Source: Ricinus communis (Eukaryota; Streptophyta; Magnoliopsida; Malpighiales; Euphorbiaceae). Taken from it: a DNA stretch of 64,000 nucleotides. The notes below the pieces were generated by a model. It did not search any database, had not been told where the DNA came from, and saw nothing but the letters and a program-made list of their open reading frames with translations. The first letter of the stretch is position 1. Each line of letters opens with the position of its first letter. Below are positions 46,610-57,094 of this stretch, piece after piece. A program made the translations under genes and the position numbers. Where the stretch lies: assembly GCF_019578655.1 (NCBI RefSeq), contig NC_063262.1:12531582-12595581 (forward strand). Reading direction: 5' to 3'.

Positions 46610-46808
46610 ATAGGCCGAACATGAAGAGTAGACCGAGCGTGAAGAATATGCTGACCATGAAAGAATAGGTCGAGCATGAAGAGTAGACAGACCATGAAAT
46701 AATAGGTCGAGCATGAAAAAGTAGGCCAAGCAGACAAGAATAGGTGGAGTATAAAAGAATAGGCCGAGCAAATAAGAGTAGGCTGAGCAAAAAAGAATAG
46801 GACGAGCA
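46610..46808 (+). repeat. Degenerate tandem repeat, about 18-21-bp unit
   Basis: About ten imperfect copies of a unit like 'aggccgagcatgaagagt' in tandem. The array makes three overlapping open frames on the minus strand, which are not genes. It adjoins the Tat-type LTR segment, and matching words (ccgagcattata, ccgagcaaaaa) occur in the related LTR at about 61880 (minus strand). Confidence 0.85.
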
Positions 46809-47233
46809 TCTAATGATAACCGTGCATTGCATACCGAGTTGTCACAACTAAAAATACGAAATTGACTAAGTCTAAATCAAGTACAACAAGAAGTCTTGAA
46901 GACCAAGTCATAATCGAACTTTAATTAAGGAATCCAACCTGACCTAGGGTTCTGTCATATGACTAAGAAGACTAGTCCTAATAAGATTAGGAGACTTTAC
47001 ATTCACAAAGTTTTACTCCTTGTAAGACTATGAGACCTTCGGTCTCTATATAAAGGACTGTGACACAACATGTTAGGTACATTCATTATTCTATAATTAC
47101 TACATACTTTATAATTTAAAACCATTACTGACTTAGCCATCGGAGTGTGTGGTCGGACAACCTCGTCCAATATTTTCTAATCATTATTTCAGGTACTCCA
47201 GAGCTCGGGTCAGACTTGAAAATCTTGTTGATA
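46809..47233 (+). mobile_element. Tat-type Ty3/gypsy LTR (3' part)
   Basis: It matches the reverse complement of 61477-61910 in order. Blocks include 'gaagaccaagtca', 'actgacttagccatcggagt', 'ggacaacct', 'ggtactccagagctcgggtc' and the end 'ttgttgata'. The 'gacttagccatcggagt' word is characteristic of Tat-lineage LTRs. A TATA-like 'ctctatataaagg' occurs at about 47055. No primer site follows at 47234, so it is a solo or truncated LTR with the tandem array in its upstream part. Confidence 0.75.
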
Positions 47234-50200
47234 GCTTACCTTTTTTGACCAAGTTATCAGTTTTGATATGTTTTATTTGCATTAATAGTGAATTTGGTCA
47301 AACATAAGTATCAAGATGGATTAGTAAATAGTTAATTATTTAACTGATTGACTTGTTAATTAATGTGACAACATTGTTCTTTAGTTCGATGAACATCTCT
47401 TGTTTCTTTTGAATGCACCAACATGATTGTCCAAACATTCTTCTGATTGCTAGGTAATTACCATCTTTTATTATAACAATTACATATTCTCTGAGGCACT
47501 TCAATTCTTCCAGCCTCTCTTGTATTTTTTCTGAACTTTGAAACCTCAACCAGATCAAGTTCTTCAATGCTTTAGTTGTTAAGATTAGGCTTAACAAAGT
47601 TAAGCTTTCATGTTAATTAGTATTGATTAGTTTTGGAGAAAGATAGATGAGGAATACTAGTTATTCAATATTAGAAGAATCATAATCATAGTCCTTTTAG
47701 TTGTCATTAACGTAATCATATTAATTAGTTTTAATATATTTTATATTAAATATATAAAATTAGTTACTATACTGAAATATCATTTTTTAGGAACTAAAGT
47801 ATTTTACTTTCTATAAATTTTTGCTATATAAAACTAAAAAATGAAAGCTACAAATAGATAAATAGATATAAATGATAATTTAAGTTAGGAAATTTGTCAT
47901 GATTATAAATTTTTTATATGATGAACTTAGCAGATTTTATTTTCTTTTTCAACAACTTGGCATTTTGCGAACTCCTTTTCTTTTCCTTGTTTGAATTTGA
48001 TAAATAAGATTTTGAATGGTCAACATGTAATAAGATTGATAGTTATGACTTTGGTCTCTGTAGTTTACATGTTGTTGCTCTTAGGACATTCTTAAAATGA
48101 GCAATACTTGCAGCTAGATTGACTTTTTCTATGGTATTATTTTAGTCTATTTGATCTGACCTTAGAAGAACTTACTTCTGATATCTGCGTGTCTTTTTTC
48201 TATAAGTAATATCTCAAAATTTTCTCGAGTGAATGTTTGGGATCGTTATAAGCGTCTTGGTATCAATCCCGTTTGACATGCCTTAAATGTTCCTCCACAT
48301 CATGCATAACAATCCTGAATTTTTCACTACTTCTTGGATAATGAATATGATATTTCTGCTGATTGGCTAGACAAGGGATTGTTTGGATTCTCAAATTTGG
48401 AGTAAATTTTACCAATGTCACTCACTTTAGCATTTCATTTCACCATATGACTAACTTTAATTCATCACAAAATATAATGAATTGAATTGATGATGCACAT
48501 GTTTTGTTGACCTGGGATTTTATGTGTACTTTTAATGATGCAAAACATTATTATTGCTAATAATAGTGTTTAGTATTGTTATTCTTAGTAGATAATTCTT
48601 AATAATATTGATGCATATAAATGAAAATAAAGGTATAAGTGTGAAAATGGATTCAAGAGTCAAGGACTTGAATATTGATTCAATATGAACATCAAGATAA
48701 AATCATGAAGTAATAAAGATGGGAAGAGTGATAGAGCATATAACGACAAAAGCATGTGGAGTTAAGAAACTTATATGAACAAGCATTAATCTCAATGGAA
48801 TAAAATCAATTTACTGAAGTTCAAAGAATAAATTGTACTGCTTGGAAGAGCCTATGAAGGCAAACCATATATGGATGGATAGATACATTAGTCTAGTTTC
48901 AGGAACAAAAATTAGTATAATTTTTGGAGCTTGAAAAATGGAGTTTCAGATTTTTAAGTGAATTGTGCTCAATTTGTCAGATTGGATTACAACAGATAAG
49001 GTCATTTAGAATTAGTGGCATTATTGCTATAAGAGGATTTTTAATATGCCTTTCTTAGATTTATAGCTCTTAGCCAAACCATTATAAATCTTGTGTTTTA
49101 ATTTCTCTTTTCTCCACTCTTATATTTTTTTTTATATTCATGCTTGCTATATGTTGTGATTTATTCTTGCATTTTATATTGAGAATTGTTCAATTGCTTT
49201 GATTAATTGCTTCCACTAATATTAGTTTTAATAATTTTTTTCAAAGCAAAAGTCTTTAGGATTGATTTTTTGTAAACAACCAATTTACCCCCTCTCTTGG
49301 TTGCCATAAGGTATTTCATGTCCAGATGGTAATGTTGTGTTCAAATTGTTATTATCTTCACCTACTCTTGCTATTCTCATTTAAATTTTGATATCTGTGC
49401 GTGCTGCTTCTTTATTCATTGCGATAAACTACATTGTTGATTTGCATGTGGTAGTGTCTTTAACAGCTTGTATACATTTTCTCAATGAGAAGACAAAGAG
49501 CTTAGGCAGAGCTTTCAATCATTGGGTAAGTCCATGGAAGAAGATAATGGAAGTTGCACTTATCTAAACACAACTCAGGTGTTTCTTCCCCAACTTTTAG
49601 GTTTCTTTTTGCTTTTTTTACTATGTATATGTCTCTTATCTACATTACAGTTTCGAAAACTGGAAATACAATCTGTATTCAGAAACTTTCTAGAGTCTAG
49701 TTTAGTGGAAATTGGATATGTGTTTGTTTCCTTGTTATGCAGTTGGATATTTAGCAAGAAAATGAGATAGAAGAGTCTTTGTGTTTAAATTTCAAGCTAG
49801 GCGTCGAAGTAAAGAAATCAAATTGGAGGATGATAACACGAGGTTGTCATGGCAGTGGACAGTCCAAATAGGGATTTCGTGGGCAATTAATTGAAGTTTA
49901 GACATGAAATTCTACAAAAGTACTATCAGCTAAATAAGAACGCTTTTTTATTCATTTCCAAATGCCAAAGAAAGGTAGAACTCAAATGTCCATAATAAAG
50001 GTGACAACAAAATATTTTGCTTTAGCTATTAATACCTCCCTGCTCACATTCATATAATTCACAGTATTAAAACTATTATAAGAGGACTGGGATGATAGTA
50101 TAATGAGTAGTAATATATGAAGAATGAGGATTTTGAGCATACTGGAAGTTACAAACAGGCTCGAGAGGGCACTAGCATATGCTTTTGCACAACAGGTTTC

Positions 50201-50563
50201 CAGAATAACTCTATTGGATCGAGAGTAGAAATTGTCTTCTCATCTTTTGCTTAACGAAAAAAATACTTTATTATTGTTTATAGCTAAGAATATGTTCAAA
50301 GATGGCTTGAAAGGTGGATGGAAATTAAGTGTTAATTCCTTATTTTAGTCATTTTTAGTATTCAAAATCTTGTATATTTATACAAGATTGCTATATTTAT
50401 TCTGATTTATAATGATGTTGCCTCTAATTATACATTTTCTTTATACTTTGAGCTTAGAGTTAATATAGATTTTGTTTTATGTTTTATAGGTTGCTTGTGA
50501 CAAGAAGCTCACACAAAGATTACTCATGCAATTAACAATTTTTTTTTATAAATATCAGATAAT
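47234..50563. other. Unassigned DNA with a few exon-like segments
   Basis: No complete gene recognised. Short coding-like segments occur, for example around 49447-49530 (reading LNEKTKSLGRAFNHW directly before a GTAAGT donor-like site) and a 34-codon frame at 50124-50228 (ILEVTNRLERALAYAFAQQ). These could be remnants of one interrupted gene or chance. Confidence 0.3.
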
Positions 50564-51205
50564 TGATGCATGTTATTCGCAGCCGGCAAAGTGCATCGAT
50601 CATATCAAGTAATAAAGTGATAAGTAAGAGTATCGTTCTACTAGTGACTAATTATGAATACTATTTTCAATCATATAGTAATGTCTAGTAAACAAAATAT
50701 TGTTTGGATATAGTGAAATCCGAAAGTAAACTAATATTAAAAATAAGAATTAAAACAATTGGAATATTTATCGAAGAGCATGTAGGCTTCCCATGTGAAC
50801 CTTATAGATCTTTGACCAATGTTGGCTAGGTGACACAGGAAGGCACACAGGCGTGCCATCTTCTCGTATGAGCTTCTTCATAATCTGCGAGTTTTATCAA
50901 CCTACATGGGTGTATGCTCCCTATGTCAAGATGAGAACTAACTGCCACTTTGATCTTTTTGCTCCAACATGTGACGGGCAAGTGTCTTCCTGTATTATGC
51001 CTGTGTGGAACTTCAAACCTGGATAAAGATGTATTTTCTTTGCCCGATTCTCCTGCTTTTCAATTCCAAGCACCTCCTTGACATGTAATATCTTCAACAT
51101 GTCTAAAAAATTGAAAACCATGCTCTAAACAAACAAATTAAACTCAATTAAAGGTAAAATTAATATAGAATAGAGCTCAATAATAAGTGCTTTTAGCATT
51201 TTTCA
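50564..51205 (-). repeat. Element B 3' LTR with internal deletion
   Basis: Plus-strand reading begins TGATGCATG and matches the right LTR to about 50776. It then jumps to the part matching 58105 onward, so about 800 bp are missing. It ends TTTTTCA before an Athila-type purine motif (minus strand gtgggggaatt). Confidence 0.85.
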
Positions 51206-51276
51206 AATTCCCCCACTTGAGCAATTGCTTACCCTTAAGTAAATTGAATAGCATCAAGAAATTGAAATGATAAACT
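51206..51276 (-). mobile_element. Element B 3' end motif and internal sequence
   Basis: Contains the Athila-type 3' motif (minus strand: ttaagggtaagcaattgctc, then aagtgggggaatt) next to the LTR. The copia-2 target AAACT is at 51272-51276. Confidence 0.7.
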
Positions 51277-51510
51277 TATTAATGGCAATAATCTGTGACA
51301 CTAAGTTAGGAATTACTTGCAAGATTTGTGGCTCCAATTAAGTTATTCTTCTTACCATGTATTTGTATATATTACTTATAATAGTTAGCTAATAGTCAAT
51401 GACATTAGCTGTATATATTTGTTGCCTAATTTAGGTTGTACATTATTTTCTTATTTAAGGGGAAAGATCTCCAGAGAAAAGTATTCAACCATTTTGCTCA
51501 AAGATTGTTA
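51277..51510 (+). repeat. Copia-2 5' LTR (234 bp)
   Basis: Starts TATTAATGGC and ends AGATTGTTA, immediately before the primer site. Confidence 0.9.
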
Positions 51511-51522
51511 TGGTGTCAAAGT
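51511..51522 (+). other. Copia-2 primer-binding site (initiator tRNA-Met type)
   Basis: TGGTGTCAAAGT against the usual TGGTATCAGAGC; abuts the 5' LTR. Confidence 0.85.
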
Positions 51523-51550
51523 TTGCAATTTTTTGTGATTTTTCGGTTTA

Positions 51551-53118
51551 TGATGTCTACCGAAACTCTTTCCGAAAAATCCTCAGAGACATTTGCGATT
51601 AGACTTAAAGGCAAGAATTATGTTGCCTGGGAGTTTCAGTTCAGAATGTTCTTGAAAGGGAAGACACTCTAGAATCACATTGACGACAATTCTTCGGCAC
51701 CTACAGATGCTAAGGAACTTACTCAATGGGAAACCAAAGATGGTTGCATCATTTCTTGGATCTTAGCATCTATTGAACCACGTATGGTTAACGGTCTGCA
51801 TTCTTTTAGTATAGCGAAACAAATGTAGGATTACTTGAGACACATATACCACCAAGAAAATACTGCGTGACGGTTTCAACTTGAACTTGAGATCAGTCAA
51901 TTCAATCAAGGTAATCTTTCCATTGAGCAATACTATTCTGAATTTATTAACCTATGGAGCGAATATTCTGATATTATTTATTCTAAGGTCTCTCAAGAGA
52001 CTTTAGAAGGTCTTCAAGCGGTTCATGAAGAAAGTAAGCAAGATCAATTATTGATGAAATTAATACCGAAATTTGAGACTGCACGGGCTGGATTATTGAA
52101 TAGAAATTCGGTTCCCTCATTAGACATATGCGTTGGTGAATTATTGCGTGAAGAACAGAGGATGGCTACCCAAGCTATTATAAGTAGGCCTAAAGAAGCT
52201 GCTGATTTGGTCACTCTTGTTTATGTTGCTCAAAGGAGGAATCGAGGGAAAGGACAATCACAATGCTATAGTTGCAAGGAGTTTGGGCATATCGCACGAA
52301 ATTATAGTAAGAAATTCTGCAACTACTGCAAACAACAAGGGCACATCATCAAGGAGTGCCCTACACATCCAGAAAACCGAAAAGCCCAAGCCTTTCAAGC
52401 TGTTATTTCTTCTTCTACAGTTAATGACGGTGCTTTTACGACCACAAACGCCAATCAGCCAACACTTACTGCAGAAATGGTACAACAAATGATTCTCATA
52501 GCATTCTCTGCTCTTGGACTTCAAGGTAACAGTAAGTCTATTTCCTTTCCTTGGATTGTTGGTTCTGGAGCATCTAATCATATGATTGGTTCACCTAATT
52601 TATTACACAATGTATGGGAGTATACTAGCACACAAAATATTAAAATTGCCAACGGTAGTAATCTTCCAATTATAGCCATTGGTGATATTACGCCTTCTTT
52701 TCATCATGTATTTGTTTCTCCCGAATTGTCTGCTAGTCTTATTTTTGTTGGTCAAATGGTGGATAATAATTGTGAAGTGCATTTTTCTCGGAATGGTTGT
52801 CTTATGCAGGATCAGATGTCAGGGAAGGTGATCGCGAAGGGGCCTAAAGTGGGCAGAATTTTTCCGTTTCAATTTTCTATTCCTAGAACTTTGTCTTTAG
52901 CTTCTATTATTGTTGAAAATAAGGCTGCTATTTGGCATAAACATTTGGGTCATCCGAACAATGTGATTTTGTCTACTCTAATGAATCGTGGTTTTCTTGG
53001 TAACAAAGATCAACATTTCAATTTTGATTGCTCTACTTGTAAGTTGGGGAAAAGTAAAATACTACCTTTTCCTACATGTGGAAGTCGTGCTAATACATGT
53101 TTTGAGATCAGATTCTGA
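51551..53118 (+). pseudogene. Copia-2 gag-protease-pre-integrase
   Basis: From 51551 the frame reads MSTETLSEKSSETFAIRLKG and continues with copia Gag features, broken by stops near 51670, 51826 and 51868. From 52051 it is open for 355 codons. It carries two zinc knuckles: CYSCKEFGHIARN (its last Cys is Asn) and CNYCKQQGHIIKEC (complete). Then come the protease-like SFPWIVGSGASNHM (catalytic Asp replaced by Gly in the usual D-S-G) and the pre-integrase segment AAIWHKHLGHPNNVILSTLM with CSTCKLGK. Missing catalytic residues and stops make it non-functional. Confidence 0.9.
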
Positions 53119-53345
53119 TGTTTGGGGTATTACTCCTATTATTTCGCATGCACAATATAAATTTTTTGTAACATTTATTGATGATTACAACCATTTCACA
53201 TGGATATATTTTTTGCGCACCAAGGCTGAAGTATTCACTATTTTTTAAAATCTTCTAGCCTATATTGAGATGCAATTTTCTACATGTATTAAGATATGAT
53301 AATGGAGGGGAATACATGTCACATGAATTTTAGGGATTCTTATAA
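53119..53345 (+). pseudogene. Copia-2 integrase core, first part
   Basis: Broken frames carry SDSDVWGITPI (first Asp), FVTFIDDYNHFTWIYFLRTK and DNGGEYMSHEF (second Asp). The normal continuation is visible for a few residues (KENNVQPK) exactly where the antisense LTR patch starts. Confidence 0.87.
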
Positions 53346-53509
53346 AAGAAAATAATGTACAGCCTAAATTAGGCAACAAATATATACAGCTAATGTCATT
53401 GACTATTAGCTAACTATTCTAAGTAATATATACAAATACATGGTAAGAAGAATAACTTAATTGGAGCCACAAATCTTGCAAGTAATTCCTAAATTAGTGT
53501 CACAGATTA
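53346..53509 (-). repeat. Antisense fragment of copia-2's own LTR inside integrase
   Basis: About 164 bp match the reverse complement of the LTR (from near 51457 back to near 51290) with only a few mismatches. It replaces the integrase segment that should carry the catalytic Glu. The left junction lies in sequence readable both as integrase (KENNVQPK) and as antisense LTR, a microhomology of about 20 bp. Confidence 0.92.
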
Positions 53510-53940
53510 CTCCCCTTACCATCATCTCTTCGGTACACATCCTTACTATGACATGTTGCACACTTTTGGTTGTATTTGTTTTGTTCACCTGCCTTCTCAT
53601 GAGCGCCATAAACTTATGGCCCAGTCAGTAAAATATGCTTTTATGGGTTATAGTACTACTCATAAAGAATATTTATGCTATGATATTGTTGCTAATCGCA
53701 TGCGTATTTCTAGAAATGTGGTTTTCTCTGAAAACGAGTATTTTTTTCAGCAACACGTCTCTCATTTTGATACTATTTTTATTCCTACTTTTAATGAAAG
53801 CAATGATCTGTCACCACCCATTCAGCGTTTTAGACGCGACCATGTTTATCAGCGAAGACAACCCCCATCTCTGCAAATCCTTCTCGACTCTGATCCGGTG
53901 ACTGCTCTAGTGGCTCTTCGAAGGTCATTCTGAACCGTTC
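53510..53940 (+). pseudogene. Copia-2 integrase C-terminal part
   Basis: Resumes as PYHHLFGTHPYYDMLHTFGC, then ICFVHLPSHERHKLMAQSVK, YAFMGYSTTHKEYLCYD and MRISRNVVFSENEYF, the normal copia integrase end. After 53933 the linker to RT degrades. Confidence 0.9.
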
Positions 53941-54039
53941 ATCCTCCAAATTGGTATGGTTTCTCTGCCATTTTAGCTAATACTGAAGTTCATACTTGTT
54001 ATTCTCAAGCAGCTAAACATGCATGCTGCACAAAAGCCA

Positions 54040-55438
54040 TGTAGGAAGAGCTTCAAGCTCTTAAGGAGAATCATACTTGGGATATTGTGCCATGCCCTAT
54101 AGGTGTATAACCCATTGGATGTAAATGGGTATATTCCATAAAGCTCTGCTCTGACGGGTCTCTTGACCGATATAAAGCAAGGTTGGTGGCACTTGGCAAT
54201 CAGCAAGAGTATGGAGTTGACTATGAAGAAACATTTGCACCGGTCGCAAAGATGACTACTGTGCGACTTTTTCTTGCTATTGCAAGGTTGGCCATTGTGA
54301 CAAATGGATGTTAAGAATGCTTTCTTACATGGGGACCTTAAGGAAGAAATCTATATGACTCCACCATCTGGATTCTCTTCTACACCATCGACGAATGTTT
54401 GTAAGCTCAAACGATCACTCTATGGCTTGAAACAGGCACCACGTTTCGATCTACACTTATTAGCTTCTCCTTTGTCCAAAGTCAGTATGATTCTTCTATG
54501 TTTCTTTGTAAAACTACGAAAGACATAGTCTTACTCTTGATTTATGTGGATGATATTGTTATTACGGGTATCGACTCTACTTTGATTTTAAAACTTCAAG
54601 AGCATCTGCATCAGTCCTTTCATATGAAGAATTTAGGTCCTTTGCAATATTTTTTAGGTCTTGAAGTGCATTCAACTACAATGGGCTCTTCTTACACCAA
54701 CATAAATGTACTCGGGATCTTATTTCTTTGGCTGGTCTACAAGATGGTTGCTCGGTTGACATTTCATTAGAGGTAAATGTCAAATATCGTCGGGATGATG
54801 GTGATTTTCTTTCTGATCCCTCTTTGTATCGACATTTAGTGGGGGGCCTAAATTATTTGACAATTACTCGGCCGGATATTTCATTTTCTGTTCAAAAAGT
54901 TAGCCAATTTATGCAAACACCTACACACATCCATCTAGCTATTGTTCGTTGCATTATTCGCTATTTGCAAGGAACTTTTGATCGAAGTATTTTCTTTCCT
55001 GTGGGTACTCCCATTCATTTAGTTGCATATAGTGATGCAGATTGAGCTGGTTGTTTTGATACTCGATGTTCTATTACCGGTTGGTGTTTGTTCCTTGGTG
55101 ACTCTCTTGTATCATGGAAGAGCAAGAAGCAAGATCGAGTATCTAAATCTTCAACTGAGTTTGAATATCATGCTATGTCCTCAGCATGTTCAGAAAATGT
55201 TTGGCTTCGGGGCTTATTGGGTGAACTTGGCTTTTCTCAAGCTGAACCTACTCAGCTTCATGCAGATAATACTAGTGCTATCCAAATTGTCGCAAATCCA
55301 ATATTTTATGAACGTACGAAACACATTGAAGTGGACTGTCATTCTATTCATGATGCCTATGATAGTCACGTTATTGCACTTCCTCATATCAACACTGCTC
55401 TTCAAACAGTTGACGTGTTTACGAAGGCTCTTTCCTAA
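54040..55438 (+). pseudogene. Copia-2 reverse transcriptase-RNase H
   Basis: Broken frames in order: ALKENHTWDIVPCPIG, a stop, then [40 protein letters not shown] and [20 protein letters not shown] with the first RT Asp (54304 on). [16 protein letters not shown] follows, then LIYVDDIVITG with the complete YVDD box (about 54539-54570) and YFLGLEVHSTT. RNase H shows YSDAD, SSTEFEYHAMSSACSENVWL, HADNTSAIQIVANPIFYERT and VFTKALS at its end. At least three frameshifts and two stops separate these pieces. Confidence 0.92.
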
Positions 55439-55494
55439 GACCGTCATCAGTTTATGGTTGACAAATTGATGCTTCACAATCATCCAGCATCAAT

Positions 55495-55505
55495 TTGAGG
55501 GGGGA
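55495..55505 (+). other. Copia-2 polypurine tract
   Basis: The run ttgaggggggA directly precedes the 3' LTR and supports the LTR start at 55506. Confidence 0.85.
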
Positions 55506-55739
55506 TATTTATGGCAATAATCTATGACACTAATTTAAGAATTACTGGCAAGATTTGTGGCTCCAATTAAGTTATTCTTCTTACCATGTATTTGTATATA
55601 TTACTTAGAATAGTTAGCTAATAGTTAATGACATTAGCCGTACATATTTGTTGCCTAATTTAACCTGTACATTATTTTCTTATTTAAGGAGAAAGATCTC
55701 TAGAGAAAAGTATTCAGCCATTTTGCTCAAAGATTGTTA
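55506..55739 (+). repeat. Copia-2 3' LTR (234 bp)
   Basis: Starts TATTTATGGC and ends AGATTGTTA; followed by AAACT. Confidence 0.9.
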
Positions 55740-55744
55740 AAACT

Positions 55745-56640
55745 CTCTCTCTAATAAATAGAAATCAAATATTTTAGAGGTTAATCATTTATAATAACAC
55801 AACCTAGAATCATTAGCCCAAAATCGATCCTTGAACGAAAACCAGAAACTAAGGTAATCTCATAATAGGAAGCAAAGAAAATAAAAACTTGAAAATCTAA
55901 AGTTAGGAAAATGAGCATTCTTTCTAAACAACTCAAAAACTTTGAAGAGATATAATTAAGGATTTTTCCCCTAAGTACAAAATACTTATATCTTCCATTA
56001 TTATTTTTAAGAAGTTTGAGCATATTTGAAATTGTCATTCTAGCCTTTTGACGCGAGCGTAGACATTTGTGATGTCGACCCCTGGTTACTCAACTGGAGT
56101 CATAAATCTAAAGTACTATTCATATTCTTGGGTTTCCTCTTGATTTGTCACTTCTTTTTATGTTGGAACCTTTTTAAGAATAGAGGAATAGAGTGCAAAC
56201 TACTTAATTGATTTTATTTTCTTAGACAACACAAAAGAATAAGAAAGTTCAAAGGGGTAATAAATGTGTCCACTAAACAAAATGAAGAGAAATTTGAAAA
56301 CTAAAGCTCATAAACATAACTAAAGTTTTAAGATGTAAAATAATCATGCAACAACTACTAATTAAGAAGCCTAGTAAGAGAATTAAGTTCAATTCTAAAA
56401 TCAAGGCCAAATAAACTAAATTGCAATTCAATGAATGGTTACCCTTAATATTTTTAACGTATGCTTTCTGAGGGAAAATAAATCATAAGAACATATTAAT
56501 GAAATTCAATAAGCTTGCGAAAGAAAAGAAAAAGTCAGTTACCAAAAGACAAAAATAGATAATAAACATTAGAAACCCTTCTCCCGCACTTATTAGACAC
56601 ATTGCCCTTAATATGTTTGCATATACTATAAAAAGAAACA
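55745..56640 (-). mobile_element. Element B noncoding 3' internal region
   Basis: The part from about 56030 matches 8338-8840 of element A in order. No coding domain is present. It joins a gag-leader fragment at about 56640, which marks the internal deletion. Confidence 0.75.
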
Positions 56641-57094
56641 TGCAATTGTTTTGCACTATCTGAATAATGTTGGCCTTGATCCCGAAATTGTTTGCCACAT
56701 TATTTGGTCAAATAATACTCGATGTGGCCTCATTTAAAGTTGGGCGTGCATACTCTTGCATGATCCTCTCCCTAGGTGGAACTGCCATCCTTAACTGTCC
56801 CCCTTCTTGGTTTGGTTCCTCCCGATCCTCTTGATTTTGATTTTGTCAATGTTTTGGCTAAAGTCATTCTCTTTCTTCTTTTTGTTGCTTCCTCAAAGTC
56901 CTTTCCAACTTTGGTTCGTAAATAAATAATTCCATCGAACTAGCTCAGATCATGAACAGATCTAAGTACCTAAAGAAAATACAAATACAAGAACAATAAG
57001 AATGATTAAATAAAATAAAAATACTAAATCACTAGCTTTTGAATTACTAATAATATCACAATAGAAAAGTTTTTCGAAAACGATGCTAAAAGCT
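56641..57094 (-). pseudogene. Element B gag start and leader remnant
   Basis: The minus strand shows a readable gag start (NNFGIKANIIQIVQNNCM, compare KIKPNIIQMVQNN in element A), the leader matching 15550-15929, and a degenerate primer site at about 57072-57088. The rest of gag and pol is deleted. Confidence 0.8.

Larger units (their letters stand above)
51277..55739 (+). mobile_element. Ty1/copia element copia-2, decayed
   Basis: Two 234-bp LTRs (51277-51510 and 55506-55739) differ at about 15 positions by eye. The perfect duplication AAACT flanks them (51272-51276 and 55740-55744). The primer site directly follows the 5' LTR and the purine tract directly precedes the 3' LTR, confirming the boundaries. 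These ends are TA...TA, not the usual TG...CA. Gag, protease, integrase, RT and RNase H follow in copia order, with stops, frameshifts and a replaced segment in integrase. Confidence 0.93.

Noticed and set aside
46502..46832. Three overlapping minus-strand frames rich in Leu, Phe and Ser
   Set aside because: They are three frames of the tandem-repeat array.
47340..47597. 85-codon minus-strand frame with a charged, helical translation
   Set aside because: No domain recognised, no neighbouring exon on that strand, and repeat-rich surroundings; it may be an old gag remnant but that cannot be supported.
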